A program made the translations under genes and the position numbers. From CAVYHX01 sp963768415 (GTDB lineage Bacteria > Pseudomonadota > Gammaproteobacteria > UBA9214), in contig CAVYHX010000031.1 in assembly GCA_963768415.1 (NCBI GenBank), positions 132,959 to 196,958 on the forward strand: a stretch of 64,000 nucleotides of DNA, given 5' to 3'. The notes below the pieces were generated by a model. That model saw nothing but the letters and a program-made list of their open reading frames with translations, ran no database searches and was not told where the DNA came from. Shown here piece after piece: positions 25,168 through 33,507 of this stretch. Position 1 is the stretch's first letter, and each line of letters opens with the position of its first letter.

Positions 25168-26343
25168 ATGAGTACACCTTTGAAATACCTCGACAAGGCA
25201 CTCAACTCGCTGCGTGACCTCGATCTTATGCCAACCGATAACGCGGAGGCGCCCGTTATCGCATTATTGAACAAGATCACCGACCTGGATGAAGAGAAGG
25301 TCGTGGCTATCGCGATGACACTAAACCAGGCCTCACTGTTCAACGAAGTCGTCCGTGAACAGGTCAGTGCCATGCAAATCGGTGAGCGCTACAGGGAAAT
25401 TACCAATTCGTTTAACAGCATTCGTGAAGATGCCAAGGGCATGGTCGAACAGCTCGAGGACGGCAAGGTGAACACCTGGGAGCGCGTACAGAATATCTGG
25501 ATGAAGGTGAGCCGTGGTGACATCTCCGAGCGCTTCGAGAAAATAAAAATGGCATATCTGGATGTGGCGGACGATTCCAGGGACCAGATCGAGCGCGAAC
25601 ACCTGATTCTCACAGCCTACCAGGATTTCCGCGGCGCCCTGAAGGAATCCGAGGTGCTGGCGCTGGAAGTCCTGAATACCGCCCGGGGCAAGCTCGACGC
25701 CGCCAAGGCGGATCTGCAGACCGCGATGGATACCCTGGCTGCATTTACAGGTGAAGATGCCGCCGGTCGCGCACGCCTGGAACTGACCCGGGACGAACGG
25801 ATGCGTGATGTTCAGACCGCCGATCAGCGTTACCAGATCTGCAAGGATCTCTCCGATAACCTGACAGTGGGTTACAACACCTCGGAAGTTGTCATGGCGC
25901 GGCTCATCCAGACTACCAACGCCAAGGAGCGCGTGTACCAGCAGGCAATCAGCTTTTTCGGTACCAATGAAACTGTGTTGACCGCATTGAGCGCATCATT
26001 CACCGGCTTGCACGGGTTGCACGAGAGCACGGAGACCCTGAATGCGATGAAAGAAGGCGTCAGCAAGAGCCTCGAAGACCTCGCCGATATCGGTGGCAAG
26101 GTGCAGGAAGAGGCCATCAAGGCCGGCTATGGACCGACCATCCGCGCCGATGCCGTCAAGCGCCTGGTCGATTCGGTGGTCAGCTTCCAGGAACACTCAC
26201 GCCTCATTATCGAGGAAATGCGCAAGCTGAGCACTCAGAACGCCGAGGAAATCCGTGACGCGGTGGAAGAAGGCAAGCAGCGCCTGGCCCGGCTGGTCGA
26301 GGAAGGCAAGGCATTCCCGCTGACAGTGCCGGGGCAGTCATAA
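25168..26343 (+). CDS. All-helical cytosolic protein, first gene of an unknown operon
   Basis: ATG 25168 follows GAGGCAGGGA; the longer ORF upstream has no ribosome site. The 391-residue product has no signal peptide or membrane span. It is helical throughout, with long coiled-coil-prone stretches (RGKLDAAKADLQTAMDTL, EEIRDAVEEGKQRLARLVEE) and the acidic, conserved-looking start LKYLDKALNSLRDLDLMP. Repeated heptads and few aromatic residues suggest a scaffold or filament-like protein. Relatives are loosely called cell surface proteins in annotations, from memory, but nothing here is exported. It is 30 nt upstream of a single-span membrane protein and probably partners it. Confidence 0.8.
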   Translation: MSTPLKYLDKALNSLRDLDLMPTDNAEAPVIALLNKITDLDEEKVVAIAMTLNQASLFNEVVREQVSAMQIGERYREITNSFNSIREDAKGMVEQLEDGKVNTWERVQNIWMKVSRGDISERFEKIKMAYLDVADDSRDQIEREHLILTAYQDFRGALKESEVLALEVLNTARGKLDAAKADLQTAMDTLAAFTGEDAAGRARLELTRDERMRDVQTADQRYQICKDLSDNLTVGYNTSEVVMARLIQTTNAKERVYQQAISFFGTNETVLTALSASFTGLHGLHESTETLNAMKEGVSKSLEDLADIGGKVQEEAIKAGYGPTIRADAVKRLVDSVVSFQEHSRLIIEEMRKLSTQNAEEIRDAVEEGKQRLARLVEEGKAFPLTVPGQS

Positions 26344-26373
26344 CTTAATCCGGACCACAGGCAGCCCCGAATC

Positions 26374-27288
26374 ATGGCCGGGACAAATACGGACACCAGG
26401 CATCCGCTCGATGAAATCATGCTGGCCATGGACGTGGTCGACACCTTGCGGCATCGCCAGCTGCTGGTCGAGCGTGAACTCAATACGGAAGCACGCGAGC
26501 AAACGCTGATCAGGCGGCTGCGCGAAATCTATGCCGCCCAGGGAATCGATGTCCCGGACCATGTGCTGGCCGAAGGTGTTGCCGCCCTGGAGGAGGAGCG
26601 CTTCGTCTACACTCCGCCCGAACCGGGCTTGCGAGTTACCCTCGCACGCATCTACATCACCCGCGGCATCTGGGGCAAGGCCTTGCTGGCGATCCTGGCC
26701 ATGGTCATCGCTATTGCGATTGTGTACGTAACGCTGATCAGCGGGCCGCAACAACGCCGTCTGGCAGCACTCCCCGCGGAATTGGCCGCACAGCGGCAGG
26801 CAATCATCGAACAAACCACGCTCCCCGAAGCCAGAGAGCGTGCGGATCAGTATCTCAAACAGGGCCAGCTAGCCGTGCGCGAGAATGATACCGAAGCAGC
26901 CGCGGCAGCGATTGCCTCCCTGAAGGCCCTGCGTGCGCAGCTTGAACGGGAATACACCGTCCGCATCGTGTCGCGGCCGAATGCCCCCAGTGGCGTCTGG
27001 CGCATGCCCGAACTCAACACCAAGGCCCGCAACTACTACATTATCGTCGAGGCGGTGTCGCAGGATGGCGGGACACTGACATTACCGGTTCGCAACGAAG
27101 AGGACGGCAGGACCTACAATGTCAGCATATGGGGGCTGCGCGTTGACGAACAGTTGTATCGACAAATCGCCGCCGACAAACAGGATGACGGGATTATTCA
27201 GAATAACAACTTCGGGGTAAAGCTACGTGGCCAGCTCGTGCCCGAGTATGTCTTGCCGACAACCGGCGCGACGATCACCGCCTGGTAG
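26374..27288 (+). CDS. Single-span membrane protein (DUF6384-like)
   Basis: A 304-residue protein. Residues 1-95 are cytosolic and helical (EIMLAMDVVDTLRHRQLLVE, RLREIYAAQGIDVPDHVLAEG). One membrane span follows (KALLAILAMVIAIAIVYVTL, near residues 109-128), then a coiled coil (about 135-190). A C-terminal beta-rich domain (NYYIIVEAVSQDGGTLTLPV, VSIWGLRVDEQLYRQIAADK) probably lies outside the cytoplasm. I recall this pattern as DUF6384; no function has been assigned. It sits between the all-helical protein (30 nt) and a coiled-coil gene (9 nt), so the three are very likely co-translated as one complex. Confidence 0.82.
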   Translation: MAGTNTDTRHPLDEIMLAMDVVDTLRHRQLLVERELNTEAREQTLIRRLREIYAAQGIDVPDHVLAEGVAALEEERFVYTPPEPGLRVTLARIYITRGIWGKALLAILAMVIAIAIVYVTLISGPQQRRLAALPAELAAQRQAIIEQTTLPEARERADQYLKQGQLAVRENDTEAAAAAIASLKALRAQLEREYTVRIVSRPNAPSGVWRMPELNTKARNYYIIVEAVSQDGGTLTLPVRNEEDGRTYNVSIWGLRVDEQLYRQIAADKQDDGIIQNNNFGVKLRGQLVPEYVLPTTGATITAW

Positions 27289-27297
27289 CAACGGATC

Positions 27298-27489
27298 ATG
27301 TGGAGCGGCCAGCAAACACTCACCACGATCGATCAGAGCCTGCGCCAGGTGCGCCAGCAGGTCCGCGAACTTGACTCCGAGGTACAGGTTACCAGCAGGA
27401 AGCTGGTGCAGCTGGGTCAGAAAGAAGCGGAGGGATACCGGCAACTGGCGCAGATGCGGCTTGATCAGCTGATCAGGGGGAGATCATAA
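27298..27489 (+). CDS. Short coiled-coil ORF, probably the N-terminus of the next gene
   Basis: This 63-residue ORF begins 9 nt after the DUF6384-like gene and is pure coiled coil (TTIDQSLRQVRQQVRELDSE, RKLVQLGQKEAEGYRQLAQM). It ends just after a run of five G (27476-27480). One extra G would carry its frame straight into the next ORF as LIRGGEIITGLDAADRRVQA, a smooth continuation, and the next ORF lacks any good start of its own. I therefore think the two are one roughly 475-residue gene split by a homopolymer indel. Confidence 0.55.
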   Translation: MWSGQQTLTTIDQSLRQVRQQVRELDSEVQVTSRKLVQLGQKEAEGYRQLAQMRLDQLIRGRS

Positions 27490-27524
27490 CGGGCCTCGAT
27501 GCAGCCGATCGGCGCGTACAGGCG

Positions 27525-28721
27525 TTGCTCGCCGAACGCGAGCAGGCATTAGCTGCACTTGAGGCACGCATCGAGGCATCACAACAGACACAGAATGAAC
27601 TGGACACCGAACGTGAATCCCTCCGTCAGCAGGTCGACCAGACCGAGGAGCAACTCGACCAGGCGGAAGCCGCCACACAACAGCGCCTGCAGGAAGATCC
27701 AGCTCACAAGGAGCTGCTCGCCGCTGCGCATGCGGCAGACGATATTGCCAAACAGGCGGAAGCAAAAACGGCCCAGGCCGAAGCGGACCGAATCGAAAAA
27801 GGCGGCCCTTACGAGGCGGATTCACTCTTCATGTATCTGTGGGCGAGGCATTACGGCACATCCCGCTACGCGGCCGGACCTCTGGCCAGATTCCTCGACA
27901 GGAAGGTGGCGCGCTTGTGTGATTATCATGCGGCCCGTCCCAACTATGCCATGTTGCTCGAGATTCCGGCCCGGCTGCGCGAGCATGCGCAGTGGGTTCG
28001 CAACGACGCCGATGCAGCCTTTGCGGCCCTGGAAGCGCAGGAGGCAGCGGCAGCGGATGGTGATGGCATCCCCGCCCTGCGCACGGCAGTTGAACAGAGA
28101 GAACAATCGCTCCGGTCGATCGATGAACGCATTCAGCAGGAGGAAGAGACCTTCAACCGGCTGCTGCAGGAACGGGCCAGATTTGCTGCGGCTGAAGATC
28201 CGTACTTCAACAAGGCAATCACGACCCTGGTAGCGGAGTTCGAGCGTGAAGGTTTTTCATCCTTGCGCCAGCAGGCCGAGATGACGGTTACCGCGAAAGA
28301 CGACAGCATCATCCGCAAGCTGTCCATGATAGATAACGAGAAACGGCAGCACGAGGATGCCCTGGTTCATCACAAGCAAATGCACATGCGGCAGCTGGGC
28401 CGTTTGCAGGAACTGCAAGGGGTCCGGCGCAACTTCAAGCGCGAGCGCTTCGACGACATGCATTCCGCGTTTGATAACACTGGCCTGTTGACCGTGATCA
28501 TGAACGAGTTCCTGCGTGGAGTCGCCAGTTCCGACGACCTGTGGGGTACTATCCTGCGCAACCAGCGCTATCGTAAAACCCGCTCCAATCCGGATTTCGG
28601 CAGCGGCGGCTTCGGTCGCTCGCGCAAGGTCTGGCGCATCCCGTCCTCGCGCCGGGGCGGCACCTTTCGTGGCGGCATGGGACGCCGCGGCGGCGGCTTC
28701 CGCACCCGTGGCGGTTTCTGA
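27525..28721 (+). CDS. Coiled-coil protein with RGG-like Gly/Arg-rich tail
   Basis: The open frame extends from 27465 but contains only a TTG (27525) as a conventional start, so it is probably the C-terminal part of the ORF at 27298. The N-terminal 85 residues are coiled coil. The middle is helical, with conserved-looking aromatic segments (EADSLFMYLWARHYGTSRYA, FLDRKVARLCDYHAARPNY). A second helical region ends in GLLTVIMNEFLRGVASSDDLW. The last 40 residues are low complexity with RGG and RGGG units (SSRRGGTFRGGMGRRGGG). Such tails bind RNA or drive self-association in other proteins; here that is inference. It is the third component of the operon. Confidence 0.8.
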   Translation: MLAEREQALAALEARIEASQQTQNELDTERESLRQQVDQTEEQLDQAEAATQQRLQEDPAHKELLAAAHAADDIAKQAEAKTAQAEADRIEKGGPYEADSLFMYLWARHYGTSRYAAGPLARFLDRKVARLCDYHAARPNYAMLLEIPARLREHAQWVRNDADAAFAALEAQEAAAADGDGIPALRTAVEQREQSLRSIDERIQQEEETFNRLLQERARFAAAEDPYFNKAITTLVAEFEREGFSSLRQQAEMTVTAKDDSIIRKLSMIDNEKRQHEDALVHHKQMHMRQLGRLQELQGVRRNFKRERFDDMHSAFDNTGLLTVIMNEFLRGVASSDDLWGTILRNQRYRKTRSNPDFGSGGFGRSRKVWRIPSSRRGGTFRGGMGRRGGGFRTRGGF

Positions 28722-29238
28722 CATCGCCAGGATCATCGGACCAGAATCGCGCCCGTGAACCCGCAAGCCAGCCCTGACCTTTCTGATGGATTGGAGGACT
28801 TCTCGGGCGGATTTCTCAGCACCACCAAACCACCCCGCATGCGCGTGGACTACACCGGGCACTGCCTGAATGCATTTGTCATCATGGATCGGGCGGGAAT
28901 GCTTGAAAAAGCGGAAGACATACCTGACACAACTGCGAAATAAAAACCCGCCTGTCAAGCGAACCGTCAGGACAGGACGACACAGGGCGCCGCATGCAGC
29001 GAGCTTCGAAATACAACGCTGGCATCTGACTGATCAGGCGTCACTGAAAGTTGCGAGTATGCGGACGGCTTGGTTCTGCGTAGAGTCGCCGTTCCACGAT
29101 CGCAATAAACCCGGTTAACAGGAGACTTCTAATCGGCAACTATCGGCGAACTCAGTCCTTCATTAATTACGTTTAGACAAACAAAACCCCACGCTATGGT
29201 GGGGCTGTATTGGCAGAATTTTGCTTGTTATGTGACGT
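28722..29238. other. Gene-free stretch after the unknown operon
   Basis: About 515 bases. A 62-codon GTG-started ORF (28755-28943) lacks recognisable features and is not called. The only clear element is the minus-strand terminator at 29181-29204. Confidence 0.5.
29181..29204 (-). terminator. Rho-independent terminator of the gene at 29239
   Basis: Read on the minus strand, the stem CCCCAC/GTGGGG with a 6-nt loop is followed by TTTTGTTTGT. It lies about 35 bases after the stop of the minus-strand gene 29239-29664. Confidence 0.75.
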
Positions 29239-29664
29239 TTATAGATTGTTTGGATTTCCATCAATGATTCGGGTGTATGTCTTCATGTGCTTCTTTGGTT
29301 TCGTGATATTTTCAGGGACTTTATACAGCTTCCATTCATCACCCTCCTTGGTTATTTTTCGACGACTTGAACCCCAATGCTCCCTATTCGTATTTAAATA
29401 GCCATCATCATCGACAGACCAGGTGCCTTTTTCTGGTTTACCGTCCAGAAGCTGCCGAAACGTCCCATCCGGGTCAAAATATGTGACCGATGATTGTGCC
29501 CTTCTTGGATTTATGGCTTCCACCGTTTTACCGCTGATCAGTTGTTTTACTTCCTCTGCGCCAAGATACTCGATCGCAACGGCAGTTGCTGCAAAACCAA
29601 ACAGGCTTAAAGCAATCAGGCTCCATCGCATAAAAGTACAGACACTCCTCGAGCCTTTCATCAT
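29239..29664 (-). CDS. Secreted hypothetical protein
   Basis: A 141-residue protein with a signal peptide (RWSLIALSLFGFAATAVAIE). The mature part holds a conserved-looking region, VTYFDPDGTFRQLLDGKPEKG followed by TWSVDDDGYLNTNREHWG, with the pattern of small exported beta-barrel proteins of the DUF995 or lipocalin-like type. No Cys is present in the mature part. A good terminator follows. The function is unknown. Confidence 0.72.
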   Translation of the reverse strand: MMKGSRSVCTFMRWSLIALSLFGFAATAVAIEYLGAEEVKQLISGKTVEAINPRRAQSSVTYFDPDGTFRQLLDGKPEKGTWSVDDDGYLNTNREHWGSSRRKITKEGDEWKLYKVPENITKPKKHMKTYTRIIDGNPNNL

Positions 29665-29832
29665 CCCCTCGAATTAATAAAGTTACGCAGTATAACTAAT
29701 TACAGTATTCGGGATGATTGCATATTTGATGGGTTATTTATAATGGCAACAACGAGTTGATCCATGTCATCCGACTTCGGTCAACAGCAGACTTTGACTC
29801 AAAGCATTACGGCATCCAGATGAGAAGGGTGT

Positions 29833-30159
29833 TCAGCGAGTACGCTGGCCGCCGTTCGGTACCATCTGCTGCATCATCCCTGCTGGATTCATTTGTTGAA
29901 GCTGCTGGCTTCCCTGGGAGAACGCCTTCCCCAGGCTGTGGATGCTTTTTTCCATACGCTGCATGGACACATTCATGTTGTTCACACTGTCCTGCATTTC
30001 GCTGACATCCTGCGAAAGTGCGCCCACGTATTCGGTCATCTCGCTCATCGATTTACTCATATCGAACATCAGCTTTAAGAATAATAGTACGATGACTCCT
30101 GCGGCAAGTATTAACAGCGTCTGTGGCGATTTGCCGGGCATTATATTATGTACACTCAT
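29833..30159 (-). CDS. Small membrane protein with coiled coil
   Basis: A 108-residue protein with one N-terminal membrane span (TLLILAAGVIVLLFLKLMF) followed by a coiled coil rich in Met, Ser and Gln (MSKSMSEMTEYVGALSQDV, EMQDSVNNMNVSMQRMEKSI). The end is flexible. It resembles a methyl-accepting-protein-like stalk but has no signalling domain. It stands alone. The function is unknown. Confidence 0.65.
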   Translation of the reverse strand: MSVHNIMPGKSPQTLLILAAGVIVLLFLKLMFDMSKSMSEMTEYVGALSQDVSEMQDSVNNMNVSMQRMEKSIHSLGKAFSQGSQQLQQMNPAGMMQQMVPNGGQRTR

Positions 30160-30783
30160 TAGGTCAATGGGCCTGATACTACCAATGTCGCCATACCCAG
30201 GATACAGAATACTCCACTGCTGCGAAAAAAGCTGATCGGCGAATATCCGCCAACTACATGATTCCGGCGTGCGCCAGAATCCATGCGGTTCCCCGGCAGT
30301 TACGATATGTATCCCGCAACTCGGAATTTTCCGACTGAAATCATGAGGTTCACCTCATGCCAGTGCAGGGCGCAATAGCGCAGCGTATTGCGCCGCAGGT
30401 ATCGGCACCAACCAGGTAAAGTAACGTTCATTACGGTTAGTCGATCACTTTCATGATGTATTCAGGTCGCATGGGATAGATACGTCTGTTCCGGTGGTGC
30501 ATATACCTTTACAGCCAGTGCAGGGCTGAACAAAATAGCCCGCCGGTTAAATCAGCGCCCCAGAAAAACCTTGGGATTTGTAATACCGGCAGATAAACTG
30601 CAGGCAAACGTTGCGTCCATAGATTGAATCCAACGGCTATACCAGTATTTCGGGGACCGTAGCATGAATCACTGAATAGCGTTGATCAGTTTATTGCGTT
30701 TTTTTGGAGTTGCGGTATAGATAGCCACCTATCCATGAATGCCTGTGCGGCTGTTATTGGGCAAGAATATTCTGTTGTTTAAA
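30160..30783. other. Gene-free stretch with one copy of a palindromic repeat
   Basis: About 620 bases upstream of the kinase-like gene. It holds a short palindrome TGAGGTTCACCTCA near 30344-30357 and the repeat copy at 30361-30428. I see no ORF or clear promoter. Confidence 0.5.
30361..30428 (-). repeat. Inverted copy of the 74-bp palindromic repeat
   Basis: On the minus strand this reads AACGTTACTTTACCTGGTTGG then CCGATACCTGCGG and the hairpin-forming GCGCAATACGCTGCGCTATTGCGC core. It matches the units at 32293-32506 closely but points the other way, so the kinase-like gene lies between inverted copies. Confidence 0.8.
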
Positions 30784-32241
30784 ATGATGAGATACCTCTT
30801 ATTTATATCGATATTTCTACAAAGCCCGCCTTTATATGCAGGCTTGAGAATGCAGTTTAAGTATCCGGATGGTTCAACGAACTGGCAGCATGTCGCCAAC
30901 TGGTCCGGCGGTATACTGATCCTGTTATTATCGATAGCAGTCATAAATCTTTTCTTCACATGGCGAAAAGTCCGCAAATCCAATCTGGAACTAAAGGAGA
31001 TTCGCAATGGGCTTGAGTTGCGTGTGCAGGAACGCACAGCCACGCTGGATGAGTCAAATCGTTTACTAAAAGAAACCAATAAACTGCTCGAAAACGAGAT
31101 CGCCATGCACGTGAGTACCGCATCCAGACTGCGTGCTTCAGAGTCTTATATAAAGAATATCCTGAGATCCATGCCGCTGATGTTGGTTGGCGTAAATAAG
31201 GATGGGCAGATTACCCATTGGAATGAGCGGGCTGAAGATATTACCGGCATAAAAGCAGAAGATGTATTGGACAAAATTCTGTGGGATGCCTACCCGATAA
31301 TTACTGTGTCGCCTCGTCAGGTTAGCGAAGCTATGCAAAAGAATGAAACGATCACCATCAAACACAGTCAGCGCGGTCAATACTATTTTGATATCACCAT
31401 CTATCCACTTCAGGACCAGGTTGAAACCGGTGTAGTAATCCTGATTGATGACGTGACCAAGAAAATACTCGCCGAAAATATGCTGATTCAAAATGACAAA
31501 ATTTCATCCATGGGTGAACTGGCATCGTCAATGGCCCATGATATCAACATGCCGCTCCAATCCATCTTATTCGACTTGAGAACCTTTCAGCATTTACTTT
31601 CTGATAGCAGCCAGTATACGAATGAAAACAAGAGCAATGGTATACCTGAAAAACTCGATAATTTGTTATCACACGCCTATGAGGAAGGCGAAAAAGTGGC
31701 ATCAATTATCCAGAATTTGCAGGAATTTGCCCGCGGGCGCAGTGGCAGAAAACAACTTTCCAATATCGTCGACGTTATGGAGCATACCCTGGAATTGGCT
31801 GGTGATGTGTTATCGGCTCCGTCGAGACTCAAGTTCAGAGACATACAGATCGAAAGAAACTATGAAAAATATTTACCCATGATACCCTGTTATGTGACTG
31901 AGTTGCAGCAGGCTTTTCTCAGTTTGTTTCGTCATGCCTATGATGCTCTGGGCCGGGTGAATGACCCCGGTCATAAGCCAATCATCAAGATTCAAATGAA
32001 TGTAAGTTATGACAGTTTCTGGATAAGAATCCAGCATAATGGTATTGGCTTAACTGATGAAGAGCTATTGTATTTGTTCGAACCATTCGTCAGAAAAGAT
32101 GCGCCTGAAGTTGGTTACGATGCTGGCAAGCGGCTGTCATTTGCGTACTTTATTATTACCGAGCAGCATCAGGGATATATGGCGGTGACCTCCGATATCA
32201 ATGTGGGCACTACATTTCATATACAAATGCTTCTAAAGTAG
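30784..32241 (+). CDS. PAS histidine-kinase-like protein with degenerate ATPase domain
   Basis: ATG 30784 is chosen because it opens a signal or anchor peptide (MMRYLLFISIFLQSPPLYAG); ATG 30739 adds 15 residues. A second span (WSGGILILLLSIAVINLFFTW) leads to a coiled coil and a PAS domain (ILRSMPLMLVGVNKDGQITH, IKAEDVLDKILW). The dimerisation helix has the phospho-acceptor H252 in SSMAHDINMPLQSILFDL. The ATPase domain is eroded: the N-box Asn is His384 (SLFRHAYDAL), the G1 Asp is His418 (QHNGIGLTDEE), and the GLGL box reads GKRLSF. It probably cannot bind ATP normally. No response regulator is adjacent. Confidence 0.85.
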   Translation: MMRYLLFISIFLQSPPLYAGLRMQFKYPDGSTNWQHVANWSGGILILLLSIAVINLFFTWRKVRKSNLELKEIRNGLELRVQERTATLDESNRLLKETNKLLENEIAMHVSTASRLRASESYIKNILRSMPLMLVGVNKDGQITHWNERAEDITGIKAEDVLDKILWDAYPIITVSPRQVSEAMQKNETITIKHSQRGQYYFDITIYPLQDQVETGVVILIDDVTKKILAENMLIQNDKISSMGELASSMAHDINMPLQSILFDLRTFQHLLSDSSQYTNENKSNGIPEKLDNLLSHAYEEGEKVASIIQNLQEFARGRSGRKQLSNIVDVMEHTLELAGDVLSAPSRLKFRDIQIERNYEKYLPMIPCYVTELQQAFLSLFRHAYDALGRVNDPGHKPIIKIQMNVSYDSFWIRIQHNGIGLTDEELLYLFEPFVRKDAPEVGYDAGKRLSFAYFIITEQHQGYMAVTSDINVGTTFHIQMLLK

Positions 32242-32637
32242 GCTGATCGGAAGAGAGGAGTTAACGGGGGCTGGCCAGATCAAAGGGGGCAGCCCTACAC
32301 TGGCTAATCAACGTTACTTTACCCGGTTGGGCCGATACCTGTGGCGCAATACGCTGCGCTATTGCGCCCTACACTGGCTAATCAACGTTACTTTACCTGG
32401 TTGGGCCGATACCTGCGGCGCAATACGCTGCGCTATTGCGCCCTACACTGGCTAATCAACGTTACATTACCTGGTTGATGCCGATACCTGCGGCGCTACA
32501 CTGGATGGATACATCAGGAAGGTGATCGGCTTGATTATTGCTGCACGGGAACCGGACGTTTTATATATTTCCCTCATCCTGCCAGCCGGTGCAACGCCGC
32601 CGGATAACAGATCCGGGGCGCTGCATATCACTCTGTA
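32242..32637. other. Intergenic stretch occupied by tandem repeats
   Basis: About 395 bases between convergent genes, mostly filled by the 74-bp repeats at 32293-32506. Nothing else is recognised. Confidence 0.6.
32293..32506 (+). repeat. 74-bp tandem palindromic repeat, about three units
   Basis: Units start with CCCTACACTGGCTAATCAAC at 32293, 32367 and 32441, giving a constant 74-bp period. The first two carry the palindrome GGCGCAATACGC...GCGTATTGCGCC-like core that folds into a long hairpin; the third lacks it and degenerates. A single inverted copy lies upstream of the kinase-like gene. Confidence 0.9.
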
Positions 32638-33168
32638 TCAGTCGTCATAGTAATCGTAAGACGTGTTCGCATCGCCGGCATGACTGATGGCATAACCTAA
32701 CAGGCCTCCCAGCAGCAGACCAATCGCCAGCTTTTCATCATCGTCGTCATCGTCGTACGAGTTATATATTGTTTGGGGCTGACTGTAATAGCGGTTATGT
32801 TTATTATAATGGCGTTTGTAATCATGGCGATCACGATGGCCGCCCTTGTAGTGGTGCCTGTCCCCATAATGCCCGCGGTTATCCCGGTTGTAGTATTTAC
32901 GTGCATTCTTGGCAAATTTGTGATCCCTTGTCTTGTGACGCGTGTACCCATGGTCACGTTTGTCACGGTAGCTGCGTTCGACATGACCACGGTCACGGTG
33001 ACTGCGATTCTGGTAGCTGCGGTCACGGTGCCCACGGTCCTGGCTGGCGCTATTATCCTGACTGTGGCGACCAGAACGGTCCCGTTCAGCCAAGGCTGCG
33101 CCCGGGATGATCATGGACAGGGCCATAATGCCCGCAATGATAGATGATGCCCTGCTTTTGATATACAT
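32638..33168 (-). CDS. Exported His/Arg/Tyr-rich protein with C-terminal hydrophobic segment
   Basis: ATG 33168 is preferred, with AGGAG 6 nt upstream and a signal peptide right after it (IIAGIMALSMIIPGAALAER). The mature part is highly repetitive and charged (RDRGHRDRSYQNRSHRDRGH, YGDRHHYKGGHRDRHDYKRH). It ends with a run of six Asp and a Gly-zipper-like segment (LAIGLLLGGLLGYAISHAG). The composition suggests metal or polyanion binding at the envelope. Proteins of this style are common as uncharacterised exported proteins. Confidence 0.72.
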   Translation of the reverse strand: MYIKSRASSIIAGIMALSMIIPGAALAERDRSGRHSQDNSASQDRGHRDRSYQNRSHRDRGHVERSYRDKRDHGYTRHKTRDHKFAKNARKYYNRDNRGHYGDRHHYKGGHRDRHDYKRHYNKHNRYYSQPQTIYNSYDDDDDDEKLAIGLLLGGLLGYAISHAGDANTSYDYYDD

Positions 33169-33507
33169 ATCTTGCTCCTGAATTGGGGGGTTACGAATAC
33201 AGCTAACGCGCCGGCGCCGGAAAGGGTAACAACGGCGCTTCATTCCAGCATTCTGGATACAGTTAACACGCAACTGACGGTTAATAATCACAATTACCCC
33301 CGCCCGCCCGTGCCCTGACCTGGGTCTCGCCCGGATTCAGGTAGAACTGGATACGCGCGTCCATGGATGAGAAAATTTCCGGCCAAATATGATTTAGCTC
33401 AATATTTCCGGAACACGGTCACCCTAAGCTATGAAAAAACCATTGCTGTTCGCGGGCGTGCGACTGCGCGCCGTGGAGCAGTGGCCGGCCACAGGAGAGA
33501 CACCCGC
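33169..33507. promoter_or_regulatory. Divergent region upstream of the PFOR locus
   Basis: About 340 bases between the exported His-rich protein and the GltD-like gene. At 33389-33402, ATGATTTAGCTCAA reads on the minus strand as TTGAG-N4-ATCAT, eight of ten matches to the FNR consensus. This is weak evidence for oxygen control of an oxygen-sensitive enzyme. Confidence 0.3.

Noticed and set aside
28755..28943. A 62-codon GTG-started ORF after the unknown operon
   Set aside because: No ribosome site, motif or conservation signal that I can see; likely chance.
32293..32506. A possible CRISPR array
   Set aside because: The 74-bp period is a direct tandem repeat with no unique spacers and no cas genes.
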